Assembly: GCF_000390185.1 (NCBI RefSeq)
Contig: NZ_AQHR01000085.1
Coordinates: 186,001-250,000 of the forward strand
Direction of reading: 5' to 3'
Source of the DNA: Lunatimonas lonarensis
GTDB taxonomy: Bacteria; Bacteroidota; Bacteroidia; Cytophagales; Cyclobacteriaceae
Length of the DNA stretch: 64,000 bases
Positions 52,086 to 61,708 of the stretch are shown here, piece after piece; positions within the stretch are counted from its first letter, which is position 1, and every line of letters begins with the position of its first letter. The notes beneath the pieces were generated by a model, which saw only the letters and a list, made by a program, of their open reading frames with translations, ran no database searches and had not been told where the DNA came from. A program made the translations under genes and the position numbers.

Positions 52086-53678
52086 ATGAAGGAATTTGCT
52101 TCACTTTTTTCAATGTTGGATCAAACCAACAAAACCAAAGATAAGCTGGAATATTTAAAAAACTATTTTTTGAGCAGTTCTGATTCCGATAAACTTTGGG
52201 CGCTGGCACTTTTTTGTCAACGACGCCCCAAACGTACGGTGACTACCTCCCAACTCCGGCAATGGTGCCAAGAAGAAGGGAAGATACCTACCTGGCTTTT
52301 TGACGAGTGTTACCATACCGTCGGAGATTTGGCAGAAACCATCAGTTTGTTGCTACCAGCATCAGACAGCCATTCCGAACTTTCTCTAAACCAGTGGATT
52401 TCTTGGCTAAAAGGTTTGGCCTTCGAATCGGAGGAATCCAAGAAAAATGCTGTAAAGAACGCGTGGAGGCAGCTGGGCCGGGAGGAGCAATTCGTTTTCA
52501 ATAAGCTTATAACGGGTGGTTTTCGTGTAGGGGTAAGCCAAAACTTGGTAACGCAGGCACTTGCCGCTGCATTTAATATGGAAAAATCCGAGGTTGCGCA
52601 CCGGATCATGGGAAACTGGGAGCCCGATCGAATCACCTTCGAAGAGCTGATCTTGGCAAACAACCTAAAGGACGATCTTTCCCGCCCGTACCCATTTTGC
52701 CTTGCGCATCCTATTGAATCGACTATAGCCGGCCTAGGCGAAATTGGACATTGGCAATGCGAGTGGAAATGGGATGGCATACGCGGGCAACTAATTCACC
52801 GAAAAGGACAGGTTTTTATATGGTCCCGTGGAGAGGAGATCCTTACGGAAAAATTTCCCGAGCTTTTGGAAGTAGGTTACTCCCTCCCAGATGGAACGGT
52901 ACTGGATGGTGAAATCTTAGCCTTTGACGACTCGGGGGTAATGCCATTTGGAAAGCTGCAAACCCGTATCGGGCGAAAGAACGTAACAAAAAAAATCCTC
53001 GGAGAAACTCCCGTGATTTTTATGGCATACGATATGCTGGAATCGCAGGGAAGGGATCAACGGCTCGTGCCGCTAAGAAATCGCAGAGAGTTCTTGGAAA
53101 CGCTGGTGGAAAAAACCGGGCACCCTGGTTTATTTATTTCAAAACTTGTCCAAGCCAGCTCCTGGGAGGAATTGTCAGTTCTACGGGAAAGTTCCCGTGA
53201 TAAAAAGGCCGAAGGTTTTATGCTTAAACACAGGGATTCAACCTATGAGACAGGCAGGAAGCGTGGACACTGGTGGAAATGGAAAATTGATCCTTTAACC
53301 ATCGACGGTGTGCTCCTTTACGCGCAAAAAGGACATGGGAGAAGAGCTGATTTGTATTCCGACTACACGCTGGCAGTATGGGATGGGGAGCTACTGGTTC
53401 CTTTTGCAAAAGCATACTCCGGCCTCACTGATTCCGAAATGGTCAAAGTAGACCGTTTTGTGAAACAACACACCAAAGAGCGCTTTGGCCCTGTTAGAAC
53501 TGTTACGCCCGAGTTGGTTTTTGAGATTGCCTTTGAGGGGATACAGGAAAGCATGAGACATAAATCAGGTATAGCACTTCGGTTTCCACGAATTCTCCGG
53601 TGGCGTATCGATAAGCAACCAAAGGACGCCAATACCCTGGACGATCTACGCCAACTCTTGGAAACCTATGGAAAATAA
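52086..53678 (+). CDS. ATP-dependent DNA ligase
   Basis: 530 aa. The adenylated Lys228 lies in CEWKWDGIRGQ (KxDGxR motif I). Other nucleotidyltransferase motifs are SRGEEILTEKFPE, LDGEILAFD and the AEGFMLKHRDSTYE (motif IV) with WWKWKIDP (motif V). An N-terminal DNA-binding domain spans about 1-210 and an OB-fold closes the protein. It seals nicks with ATP and belongs to the repair-associated LigB/LigC-like bacterial group, not the essential NAD ligase. It overlaps the helicase gene by 11 bp. The usual upstream MBL-fold exonuclease is absent. Confidence 0.95.
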   Translation: MKEFASLFSMLDQTNKTKDKLEYLKNYFLSSSDSDKLWALALFCQRRPKRTVTTSQLRQWCQEEGKIPTWLFDECYHTVGDLAETISLLLPASDSHSELSLNQWISWLKGLAFESEESKKNAVKNAWRQLGREEQFVFNKLITGGFRVGVSQNLVTQALAAAFNMEKSEVAHRIMGNWEPDRITFEELILANNLKDDLSRPYPFCLAHPIESTIAGLGEIGHWQCEWKWDGIRGQLIHRKGQVFIWSRGEEILTEKFPELLEVGYSLPDGTVLDGEILAFDDSGVMPFGKLQTRIGRKNVTKKILGETPVIFMAYDMLESQGRDQRLVPLRNRREFLETLVEKTGHPGLFISKLVQASSWEELSVLRESSRDKKAEGFMLKHRDSTYETGRKRGHWWKWKIDPLTIDGVLLYAQKGHGRRADLYSDYTLAVWDGELLVPFAKAYSGLTDSEMVKVDRFVKQHTKERFGPVRTVTPELVFEIAFEGIQESMRHKSGIALRFPRILRWRIDKQPKDANTLDDLRQLLETYGK

Positions 53679-56118
53679 TTCCCTTCAACCGGCGACAGAT
53701 TGGTTCCACAAAAAAGGGTGGACGCCATTTCCGTTTCAGGTACAGGTATGGAACGACTTTTTGGCGGGCAAATGCGGCTTACTGAATGCGCCTACAGGCA
53801 GTGGAAAAACCTACGCACTATGGATTCCTGCTCTCCTGGAGTATATGCAACAAAACCCCTACGAGTGGTCGACCCCCCGAAAGACTGGTATACAGGTGAT
53901 TTGGGTGACGCCTCTGAGGGCATTGGCCCAAGACCTTCAGCGTGCCATGCAGCTATGCGCCGATGAACTAGGAGTTGCTTGGCGGGTCGAAGTCCGAAAT
54001 GGGGACACGACCACAAAAACACGTACCAACCAAAAAACCAACCCTCCCCAGTGTTTGGTCACTACACCTGAGACGCTCCATATCCTACTATCCCAAAAAG
54101 ATCACGGAAAATGGTTTGAAGACCTACAGGCGGTAGTTGTAGACGAATGGCACGAACTAGTTGGAAACAAACGGGGGGTTCAGGTTCAATTGGCACTGGC
54201 TTACATCCGGCAGTTTTGCAGTCCATCGCTTCGGCTCTGGGGCATATCGGCTACTATCGGCAACCTGGAAGAATCCTGCCAGATCCTACTTGGGGATAAG
54301 CTCCCTGCCTATGTGGTCAAAGCGCGCGTAGAGAAAAAACTGGAACTGAGAACAATCTATCCCGATGAGCTTGAAAAATACCCTTGGTCGGGGCATTTGG
54401 GGGTTCGTTTGATCCATAAGTTAATGCCGATCATTGAAGCCCATCGTTCTATCTTATTGTTTACCAACACCCGCGCCCAGTCCGAACTTTGGTACCAACA
54501 ACTGATCAACCTTAGACCCGATTGGGCGGGCTGGATGGCAATCCATCATGGATCCTTAGACCAATCAGTACGAAGCTGGGTAGAAGAATCCCTACATCAG
54601 GGAAAACTCAAACTGGTAGTATGCACCTCATCACTGGATCTTGGCGTGGACTTTAGGCCGGTTGACGCTGTGGTTCAGGTGGGAAGTCCCAAAGGTGTTG
54701 CAAGATTTGTGCAGCGGGCTGGCAGATCAGGGCACCAGCCTGGCGTACCCAGTTTCATTTATTTTTTACCCACCAATTCCCTTGAGCTGATAGAAGCTTC
54801 GGCCCTACGGGCAGCGATAGAAAGCGGGGAAATGGAGTTTATCCACGCCCCACAGCTAACCATCGACGTGTTGATCCAGTTTTTGGTCACCCTCTCCCTG
54901 GGCGATGGGTTCCTTCCCGAGCAACTGTTTGATTTGGTGCGCAGTACCTATACCTTCCGGGGTTTGAGTCGGGATGCTTTTGAATGGATACTCACCTTTA
55001 TAACACGTGGAGGAGAATCCCTCGGCGAATACGAAGAATTTGCCAAGGTGGAAATCAATGAAGCAGGACGCTACTTGGTGCGGAATAAAAAAACCGCTAT
55101 GCGGCACCGGCTTTCGATGGGTACCATCGTTAGCGATCCCATGTATAAAATACGCTTCAAAAACGGCACTTATTTGGGAATGGTGGAGGAATATTTCATC
55201 TCCAAACTAAAGCCAGGAGATCGCTTTTTCTTTGCAGGACGAAACTTGGAATTCCTGCGTATACGGGATCTGAGTGCGATCGTGCAGTTGTCAAAAAAGA
55301 AAAGCAACCATGTCCCTTCCTACATGGGAGGTAGGATCTCCCTAACGTCCAAGTTGGCATCCAAAATGCGGGAAATACTGGAGAACGCTGCCCACGGCAA
55401 CTACTATTCAGATGAAATAGCCTACTTAAAGCCACTACTTGAGCTACAACAGCGCCTGTCTTTAATTCCTGATGCAAATACACTACTGATCGAACAATAC
55501 CATACCGATGAAGGGCACCATGTGTTCTTTTTCCCATTTGAAGGACGAATGGTACATGAGGTGTTGGTCGCGTTGATAGCGTATCGGATTTCGGTGAGTT
55601 ATCCGCTAACCTTTAGTATGGCTATGAATGATTATGGGTTTGAACTGCTTTCGGACAGTACCATACCCATCGAGGAGGTTCTGGAAGAAAACCTGTTCAG
55701 CGAGGAAAACCTAGAATCTGACCTTACCGACTCGATCAATGAAAGTGAAATGGCCAAATTGAAATTTAGAGACATTGCCACGATTTCGGGATTGATTTTT
55801 CAGGGATATCCGGGAAAACCGGTTGCCTTTAAGCACTTAAAAGCCAATTCCGGACTAATCTACAGCGTTTTTGAGGAATACGAACCTGACAACTTACTCC
55901 TGGAACAAGCCCACAGAGAAGTAATGGACATGCAGATGGAAAAGGACAAAATCCTACACGCGATTCGGAAGATCAACGGTCAACGATTCATACTTAAAAG
56001 ACCCGTGAAATGGACACCTTTTGCATTTCCCATTATGGTAGATCGGCTGAGGTCAAGCCTTAGCTCGGAATCCATTGAGGAACGCGTCCGAAAGATGCAG
56101 GCACGGTTGGAAGAATGA
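53668..56118 (+). CDS. Ligase-associated DEXH-box helicase (Lhr-core type)
   Basis: 816 aa superfamily 2 helicase. Walker A is APTGSGKT (41-48), motif Ia is TPLRALAQDL, motif II is DEWH (159-162), motif III is GISATIGN, motif V is CTSSLDLGVDFRPV and motif VI is QRAGRSGHQPG. The C-terminal half has the winged-helix and Lhr-core beta-barrel region (FISKLKPGDRFFFAGRNLEFLRIRD). It is thought to unwind DNA or RNA-DNA hybrids in repair with the ligase. It begins 11 bp inside the ligase gene. The phosphoesterase partner PdeM does not follow. Confidence 0.95.
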   Translation: MENNSLQPATDWFHKKGWTPFPFQVQVWNDFLAGKCGLLNAPTGSGKTYALWIPALLEYMQQNPYEWSTPRKTGIQVIWVTPLRALAQDLQRAMQLCADELGVAWRVEVRNGDTTTKTRTNQKTNPPQCLVTTPETLHILLSQKDHGKWFEDLQAVVVDEWHELVGNKRGVQVQLALAYIRQFCSPSLRLWGISATIGNLEESCQILLGDKLPAYVVKARVEKKLELRTIYPDELEKYPWSGHLGVRLIHKLMPIIEAHRSILLFTNTRAQSELWYQQLINLRPDWAGWMAIHHGSLDQSVRSWVEESLHQGKLKLVVCTSSLDLGVDFRPVDAVVQVGSPKGVARFVQRAGRSGHQPGVPSFIYFLPTNSLELIEASALRAAIESGEMEFIHAPQLTIDVLIQFLVTLSLGDGFLPEQLFDLVRSTYTFRGLSRDAFEWILTFITRGGESLGEYEEFAKVEINEAGRYLVRNKKTAMRHRLSMGTIVSDPMYKIRFKNGTYLGMVEEYFISKLKPGDRFFFAGRNLEFLRIRDLSAIVQLSKKKSNHVPSYMGGRISLTSKLASKMREILENAAHGNYYSDEIAYLKPLLELQQRLSLIPDANTLLIEQYHTDEGHHVFFFPFEGRMVHEVLVALIAYRISVSYPLTFSMAMNDYGFELLSDSTIPIEEVLEENLFSEENLESDLTDSINESEMAKLKFRDIATISGLIFQGYPGKPVAFKHLKANSGLIYSVFEEYEPDNLLLEQAHREVMDMQMEKDKILHAIRKINGQRFILKRPVKWTPFAFPIMVDRLRSSLSSESIEERVRKMQARLEE

Positions 56119-56194
56119 CCATTGTACCTAAACCATTGGGATTGCCATGGAAAAATCCTTACATTGACCGCTCGAATAACCAAAGAACAAAAAA

Positions 56195-57313
56195 ATGAAG
56201 AGACTTCTTCTTTTAGTGTGTATAGTTAGCCAAGCCTGCTTGGCCCAAACTCCACCCAATGGTCCGGAAGTAACCAATCTAACTTGGGACAAATTCACCG
56301 TGGAAACCGTCGTAGACAACCTTAAAGTGCCCTGGGGGCTTACCTTCTTGCCAGATGGAAGCATGCTCGTCACCGAGCGCAGCGGCGAAATGATTCATGT
56401 GAAAGACGGTAAAAGAACCGAACTCAAGGGAGTACCTGCTGTAAAAGCCGCCGGACAGGGCGGCTTGTTGGATGTCGTTGCACATCCTGATTTTGCACAG
56501 AACGGGTGGATCTATTTCTCCTACTCATCGGAAGAGGGATCTGGCGACGGTGCCCATACGGCGATCAGCAGGGCTAAGTTAAGTGGCGATCAGTTGACAG
56601 ACCTACAGGTGCTTTACAAAGGGAGTCCAAACAGTAATGCAGGCCACCATTATGGTTCCCGAATCGTTTTTGACGGAAAAGGTCACATCTTTTTTTCCAT
56701 TGGGGACCGAGGAGACCACCCCAATAATCCCCAGGACATCAAACGCGATGGCGGCAAAATTTACCGCCTACATGAGGACGGGCGGGTACCAGCTGACAAT
56801 CCCTTCGTAGGCACCTCCGGTGCAAAAACGGCCGTCTATTCCTATGGTCACCGAAATCCACAGGGGATGATCGTACATCCTGAAACCGGTGATGTATGGG
56901 TACACGAGCATGGTCCACGTGGTGGCGATGAAATCAACGTGATCAAGAAGGGAGCAAACTACGGCTGGCCTGTAATTTCCTACGGTATCAACTACAATGG
57001 TACCATATTGACGGAAAAAACCCATGAACCGGGTATGGAGCAGCCGCTATATTATTGGGTACCCTCCATCGCACCAAGTGGATTTGCTGTGGTAACAAGC
57101 AACCACTACCCCGAATGGAAAGGAGATCTCTTGGTAGGTTCGCTCAGCTTTGCCTACCTCGAAAAACTAACCCTAAGCGGAAATAAAGTGGTGAAGAGAG
57201 AACGAGTCATCGATGGTTTGGGCCGGGTAAGGGACGTGGTAATCGGACCCGATGGGTATATTTATGCAGGTATCGAAGGCAAGGGAATCGTGAAAGTGGT
57301 TCCTACCAAATAG
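56195..57313 (+). CDS. PQQ-dependent sugar dehydrogenase-like protein
   Basis: 372 aa with an N-terminal signal peptide (LLLVCIVSQACLA, cleaved near AQTPPNG). It is a six-bladed beta-propeller of the soluble aldose dehydrogenase (YliI/GDH-B) family: VPWGLTFLPDGSMLVTERSGEM, AGQGGLLDVVAHPDF, GHHYGSRIVFDGKGHIFFSIGDRGDH (His and Arg at the PQQ site), GHRNPQGMIVHPETGDVWVHEHGPRGGDEINVI, and PSIAPSGFAVVTSNHYPEWKGDLLVGSL. It oxidises aldoses in the periplasm if PQQ is available; no pqq genes are in the window. It lies 28 bp before the GH20 gene. Confidence 0.94.
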   Translation: MKRLLLLVCIVSQACLAQTPPNGPEVTNLTWDKFTVETVVDNLKVPWGLTFLPDGSMLVTERSGEMIHVKDGKRTELKGVPAVKAAGQGGLLDVVAHPDFAQNGWIYFSYSSEEGSGDGAHTAISRAKLSGDQLTDLQVLYKGSPNSNAGHHYGSRIVFDGKGHIFFSIGDRGDHPNNPQDIKRDGGKIYRLHEDGRVPADNPFVGTSGAKTAVYSYGHRNPQGMIVHPETGDVWVHEHGPRGGDEINVIKKGANYGWPVISYGINYNGTILTEKTHEPGMEQPLYYWVPSIAPSGFAVVTSNHYPEWKGDLLVGSLSFAYLEKLTLSGNKVVKRERVIDGLGRVRDVVIGPDGYIYAGIEGKGIVKVVPTK

Positions 57314-57341
57314 TCCCGTTTCTTTCACTTAGCATCTACCC

Positions 57342-58922
57342 ATGAAGCGAATCATGCTGCTGCTCTTGTTGGTGACTATCCTCAGCACATCCCTCGTTGA
57401 GGCCCAACAAGAGCCTCCTCTTATTCCCCTTCCCGCAGATTTCTCACTAAACGTTGGCAACTTCCTACTCGACCGAGAGGTTGCCATTCGTTTTCCGAAC
57501 GAACTGGCATCAGAGGCTGCCTACTTCCGTCAGGAACTGTTCAGAAAAACGGGCATACCCGTGATTACCCGGTCTGGAACCGATTCACGTATCGAATTGG
57601 GGCTGGATCCTGAGTTGACGGATGCGTACCGACTGTCGATCACTCCTGGCCTGATCCAGGTTATTGGGGCTGATCCCGATCAGGTACACCATGGCCTGGT
57701 TTCCCTTATTCAGTTAGCCGAAAGTTACATGAGCGATAAGCAGGTGGCAGTCATCCCTTCCTGGCAGATCGAAGACCGTGCCGGCTACGGTTGGCGGGGA
57801 TTGATGCTGGACGAATCCCGGTATTTTTTTGGTGTTGAAAAAGTTAAGCAGATTTTGGACTACATGTCCTATTACAAGCTAAACCGCCTTCATTGGCACC
57901 TAACAGATAGTCCAGGATGGAGAATTGAGATAAAAAAGTACCCCAAATTGGCGCTGGTTGGAGGTATTGGAGATCACCACGACCCAAATAAGCCCAGCGC
58001 ATTTTACACTCAGGAAGAGATAAAAGAGATCGTTCGCTACGCCGCAGAACGAAAAATCACCGTGATTCCGGAAATTGACATGCCAGGGCACGCTACGGCC
58101 GCCAATAGAGCTTATCCGGAGTTTAGCGGAGGCGGATCAGCAGCCTACCCGGAATTCACCTTTCATCCTGGAAAAGAAGCCACCTATGCCTACCTGACAG
58201 AGGTACTACAGGAGGTAAATACGCTTTTTCCGTCCGCAATGATCCACTTGGGTGGTGATGAAGTCAGCTTTGGAAATGAAAAATGGGCAAGCGACCCAGA
58301 TGTTAAACGCTTAATGCAACAAGAAGGGCTAAAGGACTTAAAAGCTGTGGAAGATTACTTTATCCAACGAATGGCAGATTCCGTCATTCACATGGGAAGC
58401 AAGGTGTTGGCTTGGGACGAAATGGCTGACGCTACCCTTTCCAAATATGAAAGTATCATTTTCTGGTGGCGACACGACAGACCCGAGCAACTTGAACTGG
58501 CACTCAAAAACGGGTATGCCACGGTGGTCTGTCCCCGAATCCCCTACTACTTTGATTTCGTGCAGGAGGATTTCCATCAATTTGGCCGAAAATGGGCAGG
58601 TGTCACTGCACCGCTGCAAGCTGCCTACGAGTTTTCGTTGGATGATCTACCCATTTCCTCGGATTTCGACAAGGATCTTATTCTCGGACTGCAGGCAAAC
58701 TTATGGACGGAAACCGTACACAACAGTCAGCGGATCGACTTCCTGCTGTTTCCGCGGATCGCTGCACTGGCAGAGGCCGCATGGACACCGGCAGGGGCGA
58801 AAAAGTATGCGGATTTCATGCTTAGGTTAGACGGTCATTTACCTCGTTATGAGCGGGATGGCATCTATTTTTACCATCCAAGGCAGCCTGAATACCATCC
58901 TGAGCCGGTGTATAGGCCATGA
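57342..58922 (+). CDS. Beta-N-acetylhexosaminidase, GH20 family
   Basis: 526 aa with a signal peptide (MLLLLLVTILSTSLVEA). An N-terminal GH20b-like domain spans about 25-140. The catalytic barrel (145-490) has YGWRGLMLDESRYFF, HWHLTDSPGWRIEI, VIPEIDMPGHATAA and the catalytic pair Asp306-Glu307 in IHLGGDEVSF. Substrate-assisted hydrolysis releases terminal GlcNAc or GalNAc in the periplasm or at the surface. It is likely co-transcribed with the sugar dehydrogenase upstream and is convergent with the cupin gene 7 bp away. Confidence 0.95.
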   Translation: MKRIMLLLLLVTILSTSLVEAQQEPPLIPLPADFSLNVGNFLLDREVAIRFPNELASEAAYFRQELFRKTGIPVITRSGTDSRIELGLDPELTDAYRLSITPGLIQVIGADPDQVHHGLVSLIQLAESYMSDKQVAVIPSWQIEDRAGYGWRGLMLDESRYFFGVEKVKQILDYMSYYKLNRLHWHLTDSPGWRIEIKKYPKLALVGGIGDHHDPNKPSAFYTQEEIKEIVRYAAERKITVIPEIDMPGHATAANRAYPEFSGGGSAAYPEFTFHPGKEATYAYLTEVLQEVNTLFPSAMIHLGGDEVSFGNEKWASDPDVKRLMQQEGLKDLKAVEDYFIQRMADSVIHMGSKVLAWDEMADATLSKYESIIFWWRHDRPEQLELALKNGYATVVCPRIPYYFDFVQEDFHQFGRKWAGVTAPLQAAYEFSLDDLPISSDFDKDLILGLQANLWTETVHNSQRIDFLLFPRIAALAEAAWTPAGAKKYADFMLRLDGHLPRYERDGIYFYHPRQPEYHPEPVYRP

Positions 58923-58929
58923 CATTTCC

Positions 58930-59877
58930 CTATTTGATCACCTGAAAAGCAGACGCCTGCCTATTGAACGGCAAGGCGTCTTCATTGCGTAGGTTGAAAC
59001 GCTCGTTGATCTGGCGTATTAGATGATCCACTCCAAACTCGGATCCGGGAATGAAGCCTGGGACCGTAATCACCTGGGCCAATACCCCACCAAACCCCCG
59101 GTGCATGACCCCTCTCGGCAAATAAACCAGATCACCTACATCCAAGGAATACGATTTGAACAGATCTTTGGTCTGCTCTAGGGTTATTTTATCGGGCCGG
59201 GAAAGTAAATGTACCTTTTCCGAAGTAATCAATTTGGCTCCTGGTAGCACCATTTGCACCAAGTAAAACTCATCGAAACCTATGTCCACCGGGTGGTAAT
59301 GGCTAAATGAATCCATAATTCGCACACGATGCGCATTGATCGCATGGTAAACATACTCTCCTACTTCCTTTTTCCATGTGAGCAGGATTCTACGGTAGGC
59401 GTTGGTTTCCGTGGCACATCCACCTGGTTCGTCCGTAATGTTGGGATCCCAGTCAGGCCGTATAAAGGCAGGAATATAATCTGCCGGCTTTTCCGGAATG
59501 GTAAAAACCAACATGCTCAACAGGCTATCTGCTTTCATGGTTTCACCGTTTTGAAGCATGATGATATCACCGACAGATACCTTACTGGAGCGTTCCCCGC
59601 CTTGTGCGTCGAAGATCGTGGCAGTACCTCCTCCCTCCTGCAAAAACACCACCTGCGTGCGGTCCTTTGACTCCAGTGACATGAACCTATCCACATAATG
59701 TAGGTCATATCCCGGATTTCGCTTTCTAAATTCCGTTTGTATTTCAGCTAGGCCTTCGTGATTGGCCTGTGAAAGTTTTGCTATTTTTATCTGTTCCTCT
59801 TGGGCAAAAACCGGGTTTACGTGGTTTAGAAACACGTAAACACCAAATACCAAGAGCACTTTCAATCGCTTTTCCAC
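58930..59877 (-). CDS. Secreted bicupin-like protein
   Basis: 315 aa with a signal peptide cleaved near VFAQ. Two cupin-like beta-barrels can be read: one around VVFLQEGGGTATIFDAQGG...VSVGDIIMLQNG (about 75-115), one around FSHYHPVDIGFDEFYLVQMVLPGAKLI...LDVGDLVYLPRGVMHRGFGG (about 195-268). The second keeps possible metal ligands (His-x-His-like HYHP and the late His of VMHRG). No named family is recognised. It may bind a small ligand or act as a dioxygenase or isomerase. It stands alone, upstream of the YggS-LicD operon on the opposite strand. Confidence 0.7.
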   Translation of the reverse strand: MEKRLKVLLVFGVYVFLNHVNPVFAQEEQIKIAKLSQANHEGLAEIQTEFRKRNPGYDLHYVDRFMSLESKDRTQVVFLQEGGGTATIFDAQGGERSSKVSVGDIIMLQNGETMKADSLLSMLVFTIPEKPADYIPAFIRPDWDPNITDEPGGCATETNAYRRILLTWKKEVGEYVYHAINAHRVRIMDSFSHYHPVDIGFDEFYLVQMVLPGAKLITSEKVHLLSRPDKITLEQTKDLFKSYSLDVGDLVYLPRGVMHRGFGGVLAQVITVPGFIPGSEFGVDHLIRQINERFNLRNEDALPFNRQASAFQVIK

Positions 59878-60011
59878 TTTGTTATGTACGTTTTACCTAC
59901 TGATTGGTTAACCTTATGACAGTCATCCAGCAGGCATCATTTTCCCTTTTCTACCTTTTGAATAACTGAAAAAATGCTTAATTTTCCAAGTGTAGCCTTA
60001 CGATCTGTTTG

Positions 60012-60057
60012 ATTAAGCTGATAGTTGGGCTCCTTTTATATTCTATAACAGCTTAAT
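60012..60057 (+). promoter_or_regulatory. Inverted repeat in the leader of the YggS-LicD operon
   Basis: ATTAAGCTG (60012-60020) and CAGCTTAAT (60049-60057) match perfectly around 28 nt; ATAG and CTAT extend the stem past a 2-nt bulge. It ends 8 bp before the first ATG of the operon, where it would sequester or present the start region. Confidence 0.5.
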
Positions 60058-60065
60058 AAAGTAAA

Positions 60066-60755
60066 ATGCCGTACCCACTACGTGCGCCTCAGCCTGCGAG
60101 GCGTTTGAGGGATAATTACCTGCGTTTCATGGAGCAGCCCGAAATCCGTGACTTTACCGACCGGGGAGGCGTCGTCTGCCTTGCCTGCAATGGCAGACCT
60201 GTCGAAGATTTATGTGCACTGGCTGAACTTGGCCACACCACTTTTGGCGAAAAGTATGTACAAGAGGGCCTACCAAAATTGAAGCAGCTTCAAGCCCTCT
60301 TTCCGAACGTACGCAGGCAATATTTCGGAAAGCTACAAACCAATAAGATCAAACAGGTTATCCAGCACTTCGACCACGTAGAATCGGTTGCCTCGGAACG
60401 GGAAATAGACCATATAAAAAAGCATCTCACTTCCTACCCCGAAGAAACGGAAAGAACCTTTTTCCTGGAAGTCAATATTGGGCAGGAACCACAAAAAAAT
60501 GGTGTCCTACCTGCAAATGCCAGACATTTGCTCGACTATGCAACCGAAAAAGGACTGCCCATAGACGGACTGATGGGCATTCCGCCCAAAGTGCTGAATC
60601 CAAAACCCTTCTTTGGCTCGTTGAGGAAACTGGCAGATCAATTGCACCTGCCGGGCTGTCAGATGGGGTTCTCTAGAGACTATAAGGAAGCGATTGCGTT
60701 GGGATCTACCCATATTCGGATCGGAACACTGGTATTTGAAGGAACCTGTGCATGA
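60066..60755 (+). CDS. YggS/PLPBP-like protein lacking the PLP lysine
   Basis: 229 aa. The fold type III barrel of the YggS (PLP homeostasis) family is clear: FGEKYVQEGLPKLKQL (cf. FGENYVQE), FGKLQTNKIKQVIQHFDHVESV, EVNIGQEPQKNGV, IDGLMGIPP, QMGFSRDYKEAIALGSTHIRIGTLVFEG. The Schiff-base Lys of the family, in VSKTKP, is replaced by Asn42 in CNGRP. Distances on both sides match, so this is not an alignment slip. Phosphate-binding residues near the C-terminus remain. I infer a paralogue that binds PLP non-covalently or a different phosphorylated ligand. It overlaps the LicD-like gene by 4 bp. A second Met at residue 22 could be the start. Confidence 0.85.
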   Translation: MPYPLRAPQPARRLRDNYLRFMEQPEIRDFTDRGGVVCLACNGRPVEDLCALAELGHTTFGEKYVQEGLPKLKQLQALFPNVRRQYFGKLQTNKIKQVIQHFDHVESVASEREIDHIKKHLTSYPEETERTFFLEVNIGQEPQKNGVLPANARHLLDYATEKGLPIDGLMGIPPKVLNPKPFFGSLRKLADQLHLPGCQMGFSRDYKEAIALGSTHIRIGTLVFEGTCA

Positions 60756-61708
60756 TCCTAGCTAAAAACCAAATCTACCAGTACATACGAAAGACCTACC
60801 GGGCTGTCTTACCGATCATCCCAGGAGTTCTTTTGGAGCCCATGGTGCTGATAACCGCCAAAAAGTGGAGTCAATTTGTAAGCATGTTTATGCTTGAAGT
60901 ACTATTTTTTTCGGGTAAACAGAAAGATGCCGAGCGATTGGTTGAACAGTGGGTCTGTAAGTATCTGGCTAAAAGAACCCACCCGTTTTATCAATTGCCT
61001 ATTGGTGAGCGCACAACGGTGTCGCCAACGCAGAGATCCGTATCGTTTGCATCAGTACTTCGCCGATTCTACGAAGCCGTTGCCCCGCTTAAAGCCCAGC
61101 CCTTTTTGGCATTTGGGACCCTTTTGGGCTACGTAAGGGAAAAGGATTTCATCCAATGGGATAAGGACATCGATATCGGATTTTTTAAGGAAACAGTGGA
61201 TCTAGCGAAATTGAAGCGTGTCCTAAGACGGGCCGGTTTTCGAATCGTGGAAGACAGTAGCGATGGTCCTCCCTATAAACTCAAATGCCAATTCGGCAAC
61301 TCCCCCTTGGTAGAAGTGGTGCTATTTGGGATGGAAAACGGACACCGCATCACCTATGGAGCTGTCATGGGGCAATTTATAAAACGCTACCGAAAGCCGT
61401 TCAGGTTAAAAGCGGTTCCGTTTCTGGAGACCACTGTGTATGTTCCGGATCCTCCGGAAGAATTTCTTACCGAGAACTACGGAAATTGGCAGCATCCACA
61501 GCCCATTTACAGCCACATCTTCCATGCTAGCTTGACGGACTACAGCCTACCGATGATCCGGTTTTTTGCGAAGCGGTCCTTTTGCAGTATGCTGCTGGAA
61601 GGCAATGCGCTCAAAATCGAACATTACCTTGATTTATTCCAACAACGCTATCCCAAAGATCCTTTTTGGTTCCAATTGCGGGAACGTATCAGCCCCCTAT
61701 TGCCATGA
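60752..61708 (+). CDS. LicD-family phosphotransferase-like protein
   Basis: 318 aa. The LicD nucleotidyltransferase-fold motif is FGTLLGYVREKDFIQWDKDIDIGF (residues 121-144), with Arg129 and the Asp residues 137, 139 and 141 for metal binding. The PPEEFLTENYGNWQHPQP segment (about 232-250) is the second family motif. LicD and fukutin-like proteins transfer phosphocholine or other phospho-alcohols to glycans. The N-terminal 100 residues are extra, with a hydrophobic stretch at about 17-35 that could associate with the membrane. Both ends overlap neighbours by 4 bp (ATGA), so the trio is translationally coupled. Confidence 0.85.
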   Translation: MILAKNQIYQYIRKTYRAVLPIIPGVLLEPMVLITAKKWSQFVSMFMLEVLFFSGKQKDAERLVEQWVCKYLAKRTHPFYQLPIGERTTVSPTQRSVSFASVLRRFYEAVAPLKAQPFLAFGTLLGYVREKDFIQWDKDIDIGFFKETVDLAKLKRVLRRAGFRIVEDSSDGPPYKLKCQFGNSPLVEVVLFGMENGHRITYGAVMGQFIKRYRKPFRLKAVPFLETTVYVPDPPEEFLTENYGNWQHPQPIYSHIFHASLTDYSLPMIRFFAKRSFCSMLLEGNALKIEHYLDLFQQRYPKDPFWFQLRERISPLLP

